A DNA stretch of 64,000 bases from Batkoa obscura (lineage: Eukaryota; Entomophthoromycota; Entomophthoromycetes; Entomophthorales; Batkoaceae). Location: positions 1-64,000 of the forward strand of contig JASVEC010000031.1 in the NCBI GenBank assembly GCA_030770535.1, in the 5' to 3' direction. The position numbers and the translations under genes are program-made. Below, one piece after another: positions 1-11,371 of the stretch. The notes under the pieces were generated by a model that saw only the letters and a program-made list of their open reading frames with translations, had not been told where the DNA came from and made no database searches. The stretch's first letter is position 1. The number at the start of each line of letters is the position of its first letter.

Positions 1-471
1 TGATTTATTAGAAGGGAATAATGAGAGTTCTTTGGAAATAGACTAAAATTTATTTAAGATCGATTGAAATTATGTGGAGAGTTATTAAAGCTTAAGTCCC
101 AAGAGTTCTAACAAGATGATTGAGTTCTAGAAATAATAAAGTGAGTTATAGATAGTATATTTGTATATTAATGTTATAATTTTTAGTTAATTTTAAAAAC
201 AATAAGAGCATATGATTAATCCATTAAAACTAACTTAACTTCTAAAAACAGTCCCATAGAAATCTAGTAAGTTTTTATAAAAGATTATTGATAAATTTAT
301 AATATACAAATTCAATAATTTAAATTTTTAATTACAACAAAAGAAGTAATTTATTCAATTAACATTATTGCTGACAATTTATTTTATTTGGATAATATCT
401 TAATAACTTAAGTTTTACTTGCTTTATACTTAGTTTGTCCACTAAAATATACAAGCTTTTATGATCTAAGA

Positions 472-572
472 TATGGCGATGTTTTTTTTATTTCGCTACT
501 TTTCCATTTTTAAGCGCTATCTAAGTAGAAAAAGTTTAGTAAAATTCTTAAACACAAAAACACATCCCCATA
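472..572 (-). mobile_element. MITE-like element, copy 1
   Basis: About 100 bases with ends TGGCGATG and CATCCCCA, flanked on both sides by TA. The inside carries the family's T-rich arm, an AAGCGCT centre and the GAAAAA arm. Strand is relative to the form reading TTCCACTCAAATAG. No coding capacity. Confidence 0.75.
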
Positions 573-718
573 TTAATATTCATTTTAATTCTGTTAACTA
601 ATCATTACTTAGTAAATTAAAAAAAGCGATATTATTAATACTGATAGTTAAAAACGGGTATTGAAAATAAAAGTGAAAAACAATATAAGACACAATCCAT
701 TTATTGAATTTAATATCA

Positions 719-824
719 TAGGGATGTATTTTTTTTGTTTTAAAAATTTATTAATAATCTTTCCACTCAAATAGTACTTCTAAAAATATGAAAAATAATG
801 AAATCAGAAAAAAATATCCCCATG
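719..824 (+). mobile_element. MITE-like element, copy 2
   Basis: Left end GGGATG after TA, right end TATCCCCA. Internal TTTCCACTCAAATAG matches the family. The right flank is TG, so the duplication is imperfect here. Confidence 0.7.
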
Positions 825-1325
825 TTTTCAAGTGATTTACAAAAATAAGATTAATCATTTTAAACTGTAATTGATTATAATATCCAATATTACAATTTTA
901 TAATAACTCCTGGACTGAAAGCTGTATAAGCATTTATAAGATTAGATAGATGAGGACCATTACGAAAATAGCACCATTTATATGTTTAAAATGTAAATAT
1001 AATATGATATTGTTACTATCATAAATAAAACTTTCATCCTCATATACTATTAATAAAATTTTATTCAATTTCATTATTAATAATTAATCAACAACACGTT
1101 AATTTTGATATTTGATCTTGAATTTAAATATAACTTAAACTTGTATGTTTGAATTAATACTCTTTCTAAATAATAATTTAGCTAACTTAATTTATAGTAA
1201 TTATTGTGTAGTTGAATATTACTTTATGTTTTTAATAACAATACTTTCAACTATATGGATTAAAATGAACTCCATCTTCTTTATTGATTAAATCATAAAA
1301 AGTTTAGCATTTGTAATTTTTTTAA

Positions 1326-1432
1326 TACGAGGGGATGTTTTTTTTTGATTTCATTACTTTTTATTTTTAAGCATTATTTGAGTAGAAAAACTGTTAGTAA
1401 AAGTCTTAAATAAAAAATACACTCCACCACAT
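1326..1432 (-). mobile_element. MITE-like element, copy 3
   Basis: Reverse-orientation member: GGGGATG at the left, a TTAAGCATTATTTGAGT core, GTTAGTAAAA, and a diverged right end CACCACA. Confidence 0.65.
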
Positions 1433-1893
1433 GTTAAGCATCAAATTAGAGTAGTTTTCAATACATTTGATAAAGAATTATCAATCAGTTTACAAATATC
1501 ATTACCTTTTTCTATAGTATTTAAAAATAAGTCCTTATTTAAAAGGTGAACATGGTAGATTTCTACTACCTACTATTAGAAATGTTTTATCATTCTATTG
1601 TTTATTAATTATAGTATTATGTATTGTTTAGTAATTTAAATTTCGTTCAACTAATTAATAACTCAATATTTGGTAAAATAATCTCAGGTAGCCAAAATGA
1701 ATCCCTTAAATTTTGATATGAACGTATTCAATCTCTTAATAATACCTACGCTAAATTACCATGTTAAGCAATTACAATATTATTACTGAAATAATGGAAT
1801 TTGGATTCTTACTATATTATCTATTAAACTATCTTGAACTCAATCATAATTTTGAAAAATAAGCAAATTAACTAATAATTAATAGCTATATAT

Positions 1894-2894
1894 TTATAGA
1901 ACACATAAAACTTTATCTTCTTGTGATCTAGATCTAGATCTTGGAGAATAACGACGATAACGACGAACATTTTGACGTCTATAAGATCTACCCCTATCGG
2001 ATTCAGAACCGGATCGAATATCTCTATCACTTAAATCTCTGTCCTTAACCTCCCTATCACTCACCACCAAATCTTTATAATCTCTATCACTGATCTCATT
2101 CTCTTTATGACCTCGGTGAAAATCTCGATCTCTATAATTATTACGACCATTATAATCACGACGTCGATTACGCATACGTTCTCTATCATCGTACCTTCCA
2201 CCAGTAAGCATTCGACTACCCTGTTTATTTTCTCGAGTTTCTTCTTCTTCACTACCTTTAATAAACGCAAAACTAGCTTTTAAGTTTTTATTTTAATACA
2301 TTTGATTATCAACTCCATCCACGGCTGATTTGGCTTCTTCATAGGTATCATATTCAATTAGAGCATATCCCTAAATAAAATAAGATCGTCAATCAGCTTT
2401 TTTTAAAAGTATAGAAATGGATAGAAAATAAACAAAAACTTACTTTAACATAACCTGAGTTACGGTCTAAATTTAAGTGTAAATTCTTAACATTACCAAA
2501 ATTCAGAAAATTTATCCAAAACATCTTCTTCTGCTGCTTCATAATGAAACCCAGTCACAAATATGGTCCATCCTTCAATTTGCTATGTTTAAATTATTAA
2601 AAATTTTGAATTTTTTGATTATTTTTATTATTAAAAATTGATTCTACTTACAACGTATAAACTCCTTTCCAACTTCATCCGAGTGTAGCTGTCCTAAATT
2701 TGATCTATAATATTGACTCAATTATTTTTTTGCATTGATAAAATTCACAAATCCAAAGCTTACCATGTCCATTATCTAATTTTTTAAATCCACGACCTTT
2801 GCGTATAACTAAAAACAAAAATTGTTTAACTATATATTTAATCGGCTTTAAAATAGATACACTTACCCGCTGGTGCATCTCCCATATCGGACAT
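1894..2894 (-). pseudogene. Y14/RBM8A-like exon-junction RNA-binding protein, broken
   Basis: The minus strand carries a multi-exon gene for an RRM protein of the Y14 (RBM8A/Tsunagi) family, the exon junction complex partner of Magoh. Recognisable pieces in order are MSDMGDAPAG, KGRGFKKLDNG, EGWTIFVTGFHYEAAEE (RNP2 region), NVKNLHLNLDRNSGYVK, GYALIEYDTYEEA (RNP1 region), SFAFIKG, and a C-terminal arginine/serine-rich tail that is longer than the usual Y14 tail. Several GT-AG introns separate them. The reading frame is not intact. One extra T lies just after the FSEF codons, an in-frame TAA falls shortly before SFAFIKG where a hydrophobic residue is expected, and one splice junction (before EGW) does not keep phase. 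No intron I could place removes these. Either this is a decayed copy or the sequence has errors. Y14 identity is well supported; loss of function is an inference. Confidence 0.7.
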
Positions 2895-3201
2895 AGTTGA
2901 AATATTAATAAATCTTAAAAAAAATAAGATGACTTTAAGAATTCAATTTGGTAAACTATCATTATCACAATTTCAGTTCTCTTCTGATTGGTTCAAAAAC
3001 TAATCTCATTTGATTGCAACTTTTGCTGAAAATGAATTTTTTCACTACTTAAAAATCAAATTTGAAATAAGCAATTTAGTTCATTTTATTTCTATAATTA
3101 CTCATAATGTAACTAGATCTATTTTTATATAGCACAACCCGCGAGAGTAACTGTAACTACAATCAATTTTTCAAAAATTGATCTAGTTAGCAAAAAAAAC
3201 A

Positions 3202-3304
3202 AATGGGGTTATGTTTTTGTGTTTAAGAATTTTACTAACAACCTTTCCACTCAAATAGCGCTTAAAAGATAGAAAAAGTGATGAAGTCAAAAAACACTCC
3301 CAAA
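3202..3304 (+). mobile_element. MITE-like element, copy 4
   Basis: Left end TGGGGTTATG, core TTTCCACTCAAATAGCGCTT, right end CACTCCCA. The flanks are AA rather than TA. Confidence 0.7.
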
Positions 3305-3639
3305 TTGTATTAAAAAAACATCACTGATTAAACCGACAGCCAAATAACGCTTTTCAATATAGTGTTAGTTTTTAATTTTCTGAACACCCTTTTCAAACCA
3401 AAAAGTATACAATGTTTTGTTGTTCTTAATTGTAAAATAGGTCAATTAATTTATAGTGAAAGTAAAAAACTTTAGATAGAAAAGAACTCTTTATTAAAAA
3501 TTTTAAAAAGCAAACTACTATTTAGCCTACAGCCTACTTTGCACAAATTAAAAAGTCAGATTACTTAGAAATCGCCTTATAATATTAAACCTATCAAAAA
3601 TTACAATGAGTATAATAGTTTATCAATTTCAATACAGAC

Positions 3640-3741
3640 TATGGGAGTGCTTTTTGTGACTTCATCATTTTTTCCATTTTTAAGCACCATTTGTGGAAAA
3701 TTTGTTAATAAAACTCTTGAACACAAAAACACATCTCTTTA
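3640..3741 (-). mobile_element. MITE-like element, copy 5
   Basis: TA-flanked, left end TGGGAGTG, core TTTTCCATTTTTAAGC, right end CATCTCTT. Reverse orientation. Confidence 0.7.
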
Positions 3742-3810
3742 TGAAACCCAAGAAAATTGGTAAATATCAGCTAATTATATATACTTGCACATTACTAAGA
3801 TAAATAGTAA

Positions 3811-3884
3811 GCTCGTATGGCGCAATTGGCTAGCGCGTTCGACTGTTAATCGAGAGGTTGCTGGTTCGATCCCAGCTATGAGCG
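3811..3884 (+). tRNA. tRNA-Asn (anticodon GTT)
   Basis: 74-base cloverleaf without intron. The acceptor stem GCTCGTA pairs with TATGAGC, the anticodon loop CTGTTAA lies in stem TTCGA/TCGAG, and the T arm is GCTGG-TTCGATC-CCAGC. Discriminator G. A short T run follows about 25 bases downstream. Confidence 0.95.
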
Positions 3885-4235
3885 TCAACTAAATGCAGTT
3901 GCTATTATTTTAAAAATGTTTTGTTAAATGTAAACTTTAAAACGGTAAAAGTCTGCTGAATTTACTATTATTTAAATTCAGCTATAAATCAAAAACGTTC
4001 AATTGCAAGCTATTTTGATGCTTTTTAATAAAGTCTTTTACAAAAATACATAATAAATCAAATAAATAGTAATACACATTTTAGTTATAATATTTTTTAT
4101 AAAATGTGAAGCAATTCAACTGAAAATAAGCAAAAAAACTATTGAATCCGACTGGAAAACCCTGCAATTATAAATATTCAATAAAATTTTGCTTGTAATG
4201 AATAGCAGCCATTAAACTGCACAACAAAAATTATA

Positions 4236-4317
4236 TGATCAGGATGGGATTCGAACCCACGCCTCCGAAGAGACCGCGGCCTTAACACGGCGCTTAGACC
4301 AACTCGGCCACCTGATC
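4236..4317 (-). tRNA. tRNA-Leu (anticodon AAG)
   Basis: 82-base class II tRNA with a long variable arm. Acceptor GATCAGG/CCTGATC with discriminator A, anticodon stem CCGTG/CGCGG around a TTAAGGC loop (anticodon AAG), and T arm GTGGG-TTCGAAT-CCCAT. No intron. Confidence 0.92.
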
Positions 4318-5901
4318 CTTTTATCTATTTAATAAAATAATACTATGTTATTAATTTTGTTTTTAATCAAATTATTAAATCTTATTAAAGCTAGTATCTT
4401 TTATATTTGAGATAGTTTAAATGTATTTTATATAATACGTGCTTTTTCAAAAGTTTTAATACAATAGAATAAATGCTAAGTATAAGTTTATATTTAAAGT
4501 TTGAAGTTTATTATTATTCATCCAAGTGGTTGTAATATTTATTGTCAAGTCACTAACATTATTTAAAAGAACTCATAAGGATCAATAATTTTAATAAACT
4601 AAAAAATATCCTTATACTGTGAATCATTTTAACTAAATTTACTTCTATATCATTTGTTTCAGTATATAGGTCTAATATGACAACTCCATATTGAATTAAA
4701 GGTTGTTAAATTAATAGTAAATTAATTATTTTAATTGGTTATTCATATTTCAAAATTCAATAACTTCCAAATCCAAAAAATTAAGCATATAATATGAAAC
4801 TCCACTTGAGTTCATTGTTGTTACATTTTGTTCATATTATTTAATTTGAATAGCTGGCCATAATAGTATTATTTAAGAATTATAGTTCAAAGCTTCGGAA
4901 CCTTTTGATAAAATAGCATATGGGAATGTGTTTTTTGTATTCAAGAATTTTACTAACAATTTTTCCACTCAAATAGCGTTTAAAAGATGGAAAAAATGCT
5001 GAAGCTAAAAGAAACATCACCATATCGTCTAGAAAACACTTTATGAAATCGAGTTATAATCCTAACCAAAGGGCTAAAGCGTTAGCTTTAGCTCTAAAAT
5101 AAGGTCAAGAAATATGCTATATAATTGATCTAAAATTCAATATATATATTCTTATTAAAGTTCTTTATTCGTTTATTTCTATTACTAAATTGAGTGTTAC
5201 AATTCTTTATTTACTTTGATTTATATATTAACCTACTTGTCATACTCCATTTAGTTATTACTTTATCTTTAAAAAAATAATTATAGAATATATATATCTA
5301 ATATATAAAGATAACGATTAATGGGGGATAAGCAGATAATCTTCGTTGTCTTGTTAATATGAAATTAATGAATTTTTATGTCATAATTAAGATCCGGATT
5401 AATTTATTGTTTATAATCTAAAACTACAAGATACTCCATATAGTAAAGTCAAAACTACTCACTATGAATTAAAAATTAAAATAAAACTTAGTTTTACTAA
5501 GATGATAAGGAGATTGAAGGTATATTTATAACATCAATATGTGAAGTATGAAATTGACATGCATTATTTGAATTTAAAATATTTAGGTAAGTTGTTTTGT
5601 TTTTGTATTGATACTGCTGCTTTATTATATTTTCTTAATTATATATAACTAAAATTAAATGGGGATAAAGCTGTATTTAATTTAGTTATTAATGTATAGA
5701 TTATCTAAAAATAAAAAATCGAGAATTCAGAGGTCAGCTGAAATAAATAGATTCAGTGCACTTAGAAATAATTAACAAATTAAGATATTAATATCACATT
5801 AAACAAAAGCTCATAGCTTTGGTAAATTGTACTCATAAAACACAGCATTATAAATCAATTAAATCTGACGCTTTTTATTTTTATTTTTAATAATTAATAT
5901 C
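4318..5901. other. Gene-free stretch upstream of first receptor
   Basis: Very AT-rich. Contains MITE-like copy 6. No supported coding sequence or RNA gene. Confidence 0.5.
4919..5024 (+). mobile_element. MITE-like element, copy 6
   Basis: TA on both flanks, ends TGGGAATG and CATCACCA, core TTTTCCACTCAAATAGCG followed by AAAAGATGGAAAAA. Confidence 0.78.
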
Positions 5902-6937
5902 ATGATTTTATCAATAGGACAAAGTATACAGGTGGTGTGGCAGTTATAGGATTATTCTTAAATGTAATAGTTGGACTTGTTGTTAGTATTGGCTAGGTTT
6001 GAAATCAACTGATTTAATATTAATCTTCATTATTGCTCTTCTTGATTCTTATTATTACCTTCATAACATAGTGAGAATGATCTTAATAGGAGTTGAATAT
6101 TTAGTGGTAGACTCAAACAGATTAAACCCAGATCCTTCATGGTGGTGCCCTTTTGATGCTACAATTGATATGTCGCTTTATCTAGCTTGTATTGAATTAG
6201 TGGCCATCCTTAGTTTTATGCGATATTTAAGTATTTGTAGGAAAAAGAATCTGAGTCCCATTGTTTGGTATTCTATTGCTGCATTCTCTTTTTGTACCAA
6301 TTTCATTTTTTCTTTAGTTTATATTGGTAATGGGTATTATAAGTGGTCTGTTACTGAATTAGTATGCGTTACAGGAAATGACCCTGAATCTACTAATGTT
6401 GGTTACATTCGCTACTATAATTTTTGGTTCACTAGTTACACCGTACGGTCTTTTATTTCCCTTGTTATTATAGCATTTTCTTATTTCAACATGACTACTG
6501 TTTATTATGAGAAATTATCTTCATCAGGAGATATACTAATGAAAAACCAACTTAAATCTAAAGATGAAGACTTCAAGCCTCAGCATACTTCGCAATATTT
6601 CAATACAAGTGGGATAGAAAATTATAATGTGCAAAGGAACCAAATTTATAAGCAAAAATGGTTCACAGTCCTAAAATTAATGGGTGCGATTCTTGCTTAT
6701 TCTATTTGTTTAATTCCAGATATCACTTTTAACATCATTAGGTTGCTTCCAGATAGCTTCCCATACACAAACATAACTACCGACGTATTCACAGCATCCA
6801 ACTTACTTTTAAGTTGTTATGGGTTGGTTAATTCGCTTTTTGTATTACTTTCACATGATCCTTCTAAGCGATATCTCGCTTTTAAATTAGAATGTTTTGT
6901 CAATAACGTTAAAGGATGCCTTGGTTTTGATTGTTGA
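5902..6937 (+). pseudogene. Family A GPCR-like gene with frameshifted N-terminus
   Basis: This is a seven-transmembrane receptor of the same family as the gene at 8216-9262. From about base 6001 to the stop there is a 312-residue open frame covering TM2 to TM7: the TM2 Asp (ALLDSYYY), the WWC before TM3, the FMRYL motif at the end of TM3, a second Cys in loop 2 (LVCVTG), CLIPD in TM6 and GLVNSLFVLLSHDPSKR in TM7/helix 8. The TM1 part begins at the ATG at 5902 (MILSIGQ) and reads VAVIGLFLNVIVGLVVSIG, but in a different frame from both its start and its downstream part. One single-base shift lies near 5932 and a second just before the LGLKSTD codons. The other four family genes here are intronless, so splicing is unlikely to explain it. 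It is either a recently broken receptor or a sequence error. Translation from the internal Met would give a receptor without TM1. Confidence 0.7.
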
Positions 6938-8215
6938 AAGTTTAAAATAAAAGTATTAGATATGTCTTCTATCTACATATTATTTGTAATTGTTTAGACA
7001 TTATTGAAGTTGATTTGGGTAAATTAAGAAATCACGTGTTTATATAGCTCAAAGATTTATACATGTGATGTTATAGCTCAGGTTCTCATTTTACATCAAG
7101 TAAAATAAAGTAGTGCTATATCACTCATGAAAGAAACATTTATTCATAAAGCTTCCATGGTTATAAAATCTAGTACTTTGGTTCTATTAATTAAAGAAGC
7201 ATCCTTATAATAAGGCTATTTTTCCATGTATATTATTCATTTTGAACAAAAATATGCAAATGCTAACTTATAGTAATTATGCAATATAAAAACCATGAAT
7301 AGCTTTGGCTCACCAAAAAAATTTAATTATTCTAAATTGTTATAATAACTATAATTTTAAAGTCATCCCATGATAAATGTATTTTGGATAAAACCGGATT
7401 TAGCGCCTTTATTACCATAATTATTCAATCTATATAAACACAAAGTATTGACGTTTTACATCTTTGTTTTTACTATACTCAAAATAAGCTAAAACACCTT
7501 TTAGAAGCACCATGCACTATTATACATTTCATATACAGAATATTTTCTTTGTAACTAGACATTCAAGCTAGTGTATTTTAATTTTTGCCACTTTAAACCA
7601 CCACCAAAAGCTGTTCTATTTTATCAAACCAATGATAGTATAATATTAAATTTATCTTGAGATACAATTTGCTTCAGGATACCTTAACAAAATGGCCTTT
7701 ATTTAGGCAAATCGTAAATTTTCGTAATCTAATAGTTTACGCAACTACTAATAATATACATAGTTTAAAATTTAATAAAGTATTTAGTATAAACTTTTAC
7801 ATATGTATATTAATTTACACTTATCTAATGCCATTCGAAATAGCTTTGGTAAGTCACCCAGTTATACAAAATATGAAGGTCTAAAATCCGCTATTTACGC
7901 CCAATATGAGGATACCTTTTAAACTTTAATTGTGTAGCAGTTTACCGCTCATTTTAAAACATAAAAATAGAGAACTAAGCTACTATCCACTATAGATAAC
8001 AAATCATTGATTATAAAAACTACTGGTAATTGATACACAATTAAAGTTAAAGAGCTGGAGAATAAATAATATGAATATGAAACTGAGTTATGATATAAAA
8101 AGAATAAAGTGTAAATAAAAACCACGAATATTTTTTTGTTTTTACTTGTTTTACTACATTTGAATATCACAATTAAAACTCACCTGGCCTATTAATATTC
8201 AACTCAAAGCTCTAA
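6938..8215. other. Intergenic between two tandem receptor genes
   Basis: AT-rich spacer. A 75-codon open stretch near 7657 has no recognisable features and is not called. No MITE-like copy here. Confidence 0.5.
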
Positions 8216-9262
8216 ATGATATTGACTACAGGACAGTGCTTACAGTTAGCTATAGCAATAATAGGACTTGTTTTAAATATAGCGGTGGGCCTTGTTGTTG
8301 GCTTTGGTTTAAAATTAAAGAGCCCAGATTTAAAGCTAATGCTAGTTATGTCAATATTGGACACTTATTATTATATTCATAATATAGTGAGGATAAGTTT
8401 AATAAGTTTGGAATATTTAATGGTTGACACGATAGATTTAAATCCTGCACCACTGTGGTGGTGTCGTTTTGATGCTACCATTGATATGGCGTTGTATTTA
8501 GTATGTATTGAATTGGTAGCCACCCTTAGCTTTATGCGCTATTTAAACATATGTAGGAAGGTAGATATAAAGCCAACTAGATGGTATTTAATTGGGCTCT
8601 TTTCTTTTATTTCCAATTTTTCGTTCTCGTTGATATATATTTATAATGGTTATTACAAATGGTCGTCAACAAAGTTGGTTTGCATTGTTGCTGAAAATCC
8701 CAATAACAATTTAACCTTTAAAAATTACTATTACTTTTGGGTATCAAACTATCTATTTCGTTCTTTATTATCACTCCTTATCATTTCTTTTACTTACTTC
8801 AGCATGACAAAAAAATATTTTGAGATAATATCATTAAGAGATGGTTTGTTTAAAGCTCAAGGGAGTTATAGTACTGAAAGATTAAGCCATATACATGATA
8901 GTTCTCAATATTTACATACAGGTGTAAATGAAACCTATAGCTTGAAAGGTCCAAATTTATTTAAGCAAAAATTATTTACAATAATGAAGCTTTTCGGCGC
9001 TATATTTGCTTACACCATATGTATTACACCAGATATTGTCCTAAATATACTAAGTCTTCTTCCAGGTGGGTTGGAGGGTTTTGGTGTAGATATTAGTCTT
9101 TCTGTATTTTCTAACCTTTTGTTAAGTTGCTATGGAATAATCAATGCTTTGTTTGTTTTGCTTTCCCATGATCCCTCAAAGCGATATATTTATAATCAAA
9201 TAGAGTACTTTGTGAAAGGCACCAAATCCTACAATAACCATCAGACTTTGATTCATCAATAG
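8216..9262 (+). CDS. Family A-like G-protein-coupled receptor
   Basis: Intronless 348-residue membrane protein with seven hydrophobic segments (about residues 9-31, 39-61, 88-110, 121-143, 172-194, 254-276, 296-318). Residues at the class A landmark positions can be seen: Asn21 in TM1, Asp49 in TM2, Cys83 (in WWC) before TM3 with a partner Cys156 in loop 2, Arg108 at the end of TM3 (FMRYL in place of DRY), Trp123 in TM4, Pro272 in TM6 (ITPD) and Asn310 in TM7 (GIINALFVLL), then SHDPSKR like helix 8. Loop 3 is long and polar. It presumably signals through a heterotrimeric G protein at the plasma membrane; the ligand is unknown. It lies tandem to the damaged paralogue at 5902 and resembles the gene at 22690-23748 most. 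The start ATG aligns with the paralogues. A receptor call is strong, the exact subfamily is not. Confidence 0.85.
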   Translation: MILTTGQCLQLAIAIIGLVLNIAVGLVVGFGLKLKSPDLKLMLVMSILDTYYYIHNIVRISLISLEYLMVDTIDLNPAPLWWCRFDATIDMALYLVCIELVATLSFMRYLNICRKVDIKPTRWYLIGLFSFISNFSFSLIYIYNGYYKWSSTKLVCIVAENPNNNLTFKNYYYFWVSNYLFRSLLSLLIISFTYFSMTKKYFEIISLRDGLFKAQGSYSTERLSHIHDSSQYLHTGVNETYSLKGPNLFKQKLFTIMKLFGAIFAYTICITPDIVLNILSLLPGGLEGFGVDISLSVFSNLLLSCYGIINALFVLLSHDPSKRYIYNQIEYFVKGTKSYNNHQTLIHQ

Positions 9263-10372
9263 GCTATTGTATATTAATTTAAAATTTTAGTATTAGAACT
9301 TCAGAAAGTTTAATTAATTCAAATATACTATAAATCACAAATAAAATTACACATATCTTCTTGATTTAAAACTTTGAAATATCTACTCATCATAGCCATT
9401 AGTTTTATGTTATATACTATATATATTCCATATAGCTAATTAAAAAGCACTTTTAATCAAATATTCAAAGATATATAATGAGAAGGATATGGTGATATAG
9501 AAAAGCGGTAAAGCCTATTTACAACGATGTTGGGCTATAAAAGTAATGCAAGTGTTATTTTGATAAATATTAACGTTAAATTTAACCCACATTCTATCAA
9601 CTATTGTTAATATTCTGTTTACTAATAGAATATATTACCTGAATATGGCAATGTTTGTTGTTAACAGCGTGCTTTTTTATTACCGTAGAGTGTATTATAT
9701 TATCCTGATTTTTGAGATAGAGATTAGACAAAATGAATATTTAGTAAATATTCAACAAGTTTAATGTAATTCTAAATTATTTACTCAAATTTTTTGATTG
9801 AAATATGGGATAAGATTCATTCCGAAATTTTTTTATTTAGTGTTCTTGTTCACTTTTAATGCAGTATAAAATTCAGAAGAAATCAGTTAAATACTAAAAC
9901 AAAAAGGCATTCATATATAATTGCAATGTTAAAATTAATTCATTAATTATTAATCATTTTAAATTTTCGTATATTCTTAAGCATTTAATAATCCCAACAA
10001 ATAAATAAATAAAAATAAAAACATAATACTACTTATAGAATATAACCCATTATTTTTTATAGTATTGCATCTTCAGCTGTGGTTATTTTCGTTTCAGTTT
10101 AATAATAAATTAGTCATTTCCATATATTTGTTTATTTTCTAGATAAATCTCAAGTGGTAAGGATATAAAATTGTAATAGAGATAAATTTTTACAGCAAAA
10201 ATATATTTGTCTTTGAACAAAGTAAACCATTATTCATTCAGATAAGAATTTGGTTTTTTTTAGTATAAAAAATAACCATGCATATAGGATTGCCTTATAG
10301 TTTATTATATATTAGCCCAGCTATGACTCAAAAGCTATAAGCATGTACTTTAGTAATAACTTAAGTGTATTT

Positions 10373-10512
10373 AGATCCAAAATTGACTCTTGGCTAAACG
10401 AAGGTAACAATCCTGAAAGCAACCACATCAGGGTATCTTTAAAGCTGTATTTTAAGCACAAGGCCTTAGACTATTGGTCGAGTTTACTTTTTAATTATGA
10501 AGATAGGACTTA
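10373..10512 (+). mobile_element. Gag-like fragment of an LTR retroelement (fossil)
   Basis: A short stretch whose translation has the look of the capsid part of a Ty3-type Gag (a Trp-Leu pair, then a Lys-rich helix ending in an Ala-Leu-x-x-Trp motif). It is only a fragment. No LTRs, protease or polymerase were seen next to it. Old and broken; family assignment is tentative. Confidence 0.3.
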
Positions 10513-10709
10513 GATTTCAAAAAAATACTATAGCAAAAAATGGTTAAATCTGTACTTAAATTTTATATCAAAAATAATATAATGAATTTTATCTACAAAC
10601 TAAAGGGCGGAGACTAAAAACATAGCTATAAACTGGATCTATCCACTAATTTATACATACTTTTCTTAACTAGAGTTTTTATAATTCTATTACATAAAAC
10701 TTTCAAACA

Positions 10710-10813
10710 TATGGGGGTGTTTTTTTGATTTCCTCACTTTCTCTATCTTTTAAGCATTATTTGAGCGAAAAATTCATTAGTAAAATTCTTAAACATAAAA
10801 ATACATCCTCGTA
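10710..10813 (-). mobile_element. MITE-like element, copy 7
   Basis: TA on both flanks, ends TGGGGGTG and CATCCTCG, core TCTTTTAAGCATTATTTGAG. Reverse orientation. Confidence 0.78.
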
Positions 10814-11298
10814 TTTTTGTGATAACATAATCATAACAATGATACTTTATAACTATTTTTTGAGGCTGTCAATTCATCATAAAAACCATGATCCTTTAGA
10901 TGGTGTTCTCGTTATACAAATATATAGACTCGTGGATTCTTTAAAGCGCCATATTTCTAGAATAGTAATTGTTGGTTAAAACAATAACATTGAATATAAT
11001 ATTACATATTTTTAATAAAGTTATGTCGCTGAAACTTTTTATTTTTGTTAAATTCACCAATAAAAAAGTGGCTCGATAGTACTTAAAAAGAATTGAAAAG
11101 AACACTATCTTAAGAAGAGGAATAAGAGGCAGGTGACAAAGCAAAAATATATTATAAACGGACATAATCTATAGATTATTGCAAAAAAAGGAAGACACTT
11201 AATTCAAAGAGGCATATTTAAAATAAGAAAATTAATAGAATAGCATATTTGTGATTTAAATAAAGGGTAATTTTAAACTTTAATTCATTTTTGATGAA

Positions 11299-11308
11299 TA
11301 TATAAAGG
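11299..11308 (+). promoter_or_regulatory. TATA box of receptor gene
   Basis: TATATAAAGG about 65 bases before the ATG at 11372, a usual TATA position for a short 5' leader. Confidence 0.5.
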
Positions 11309-11371
11309 AAACTTCAGATTTTTTGTTAAACAATTTTTAGATTAATTTATTTTTAACTATTTAATTTAAAA

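Larger units (their letters stand above)
1..1893. other. Gene-free AT-rich stretch
   Basis: No coding sequence could be supported on either strand. It holds three copies of the MITE-like family (listed separately) in otherwise very AT-rich sequence. Confidence 0.6.
2895..3810. other. Intergenic, two MITE-like copies
   Basis: Between the start of the Y14-like gene and tRNA-Asn. Contains MITE-like copies 4 and 5. Nothing else is recognised. Confidence 0.5.
9263..11371. other. Gene-free stretch with a retroelement scrap and one MITE-like copy
   Basis: Between two receptor genes on the same strand. Contains a short Gag-like remnant near 10.4 kb and MITE-like copy 7. The rest is featureless AT-rich DNA. 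Confidence 0.5.

Noticed and set aside
2061-2270. Alternative frame across the Y14 tail
   Set aside because: Shadow of the arginine/serine-rich coding frame.
7657-7884. 75-codon open stretch upstream of the 8216 receptor
   Set aside because: No signal, domain or composition that supports coding; expected by chance.
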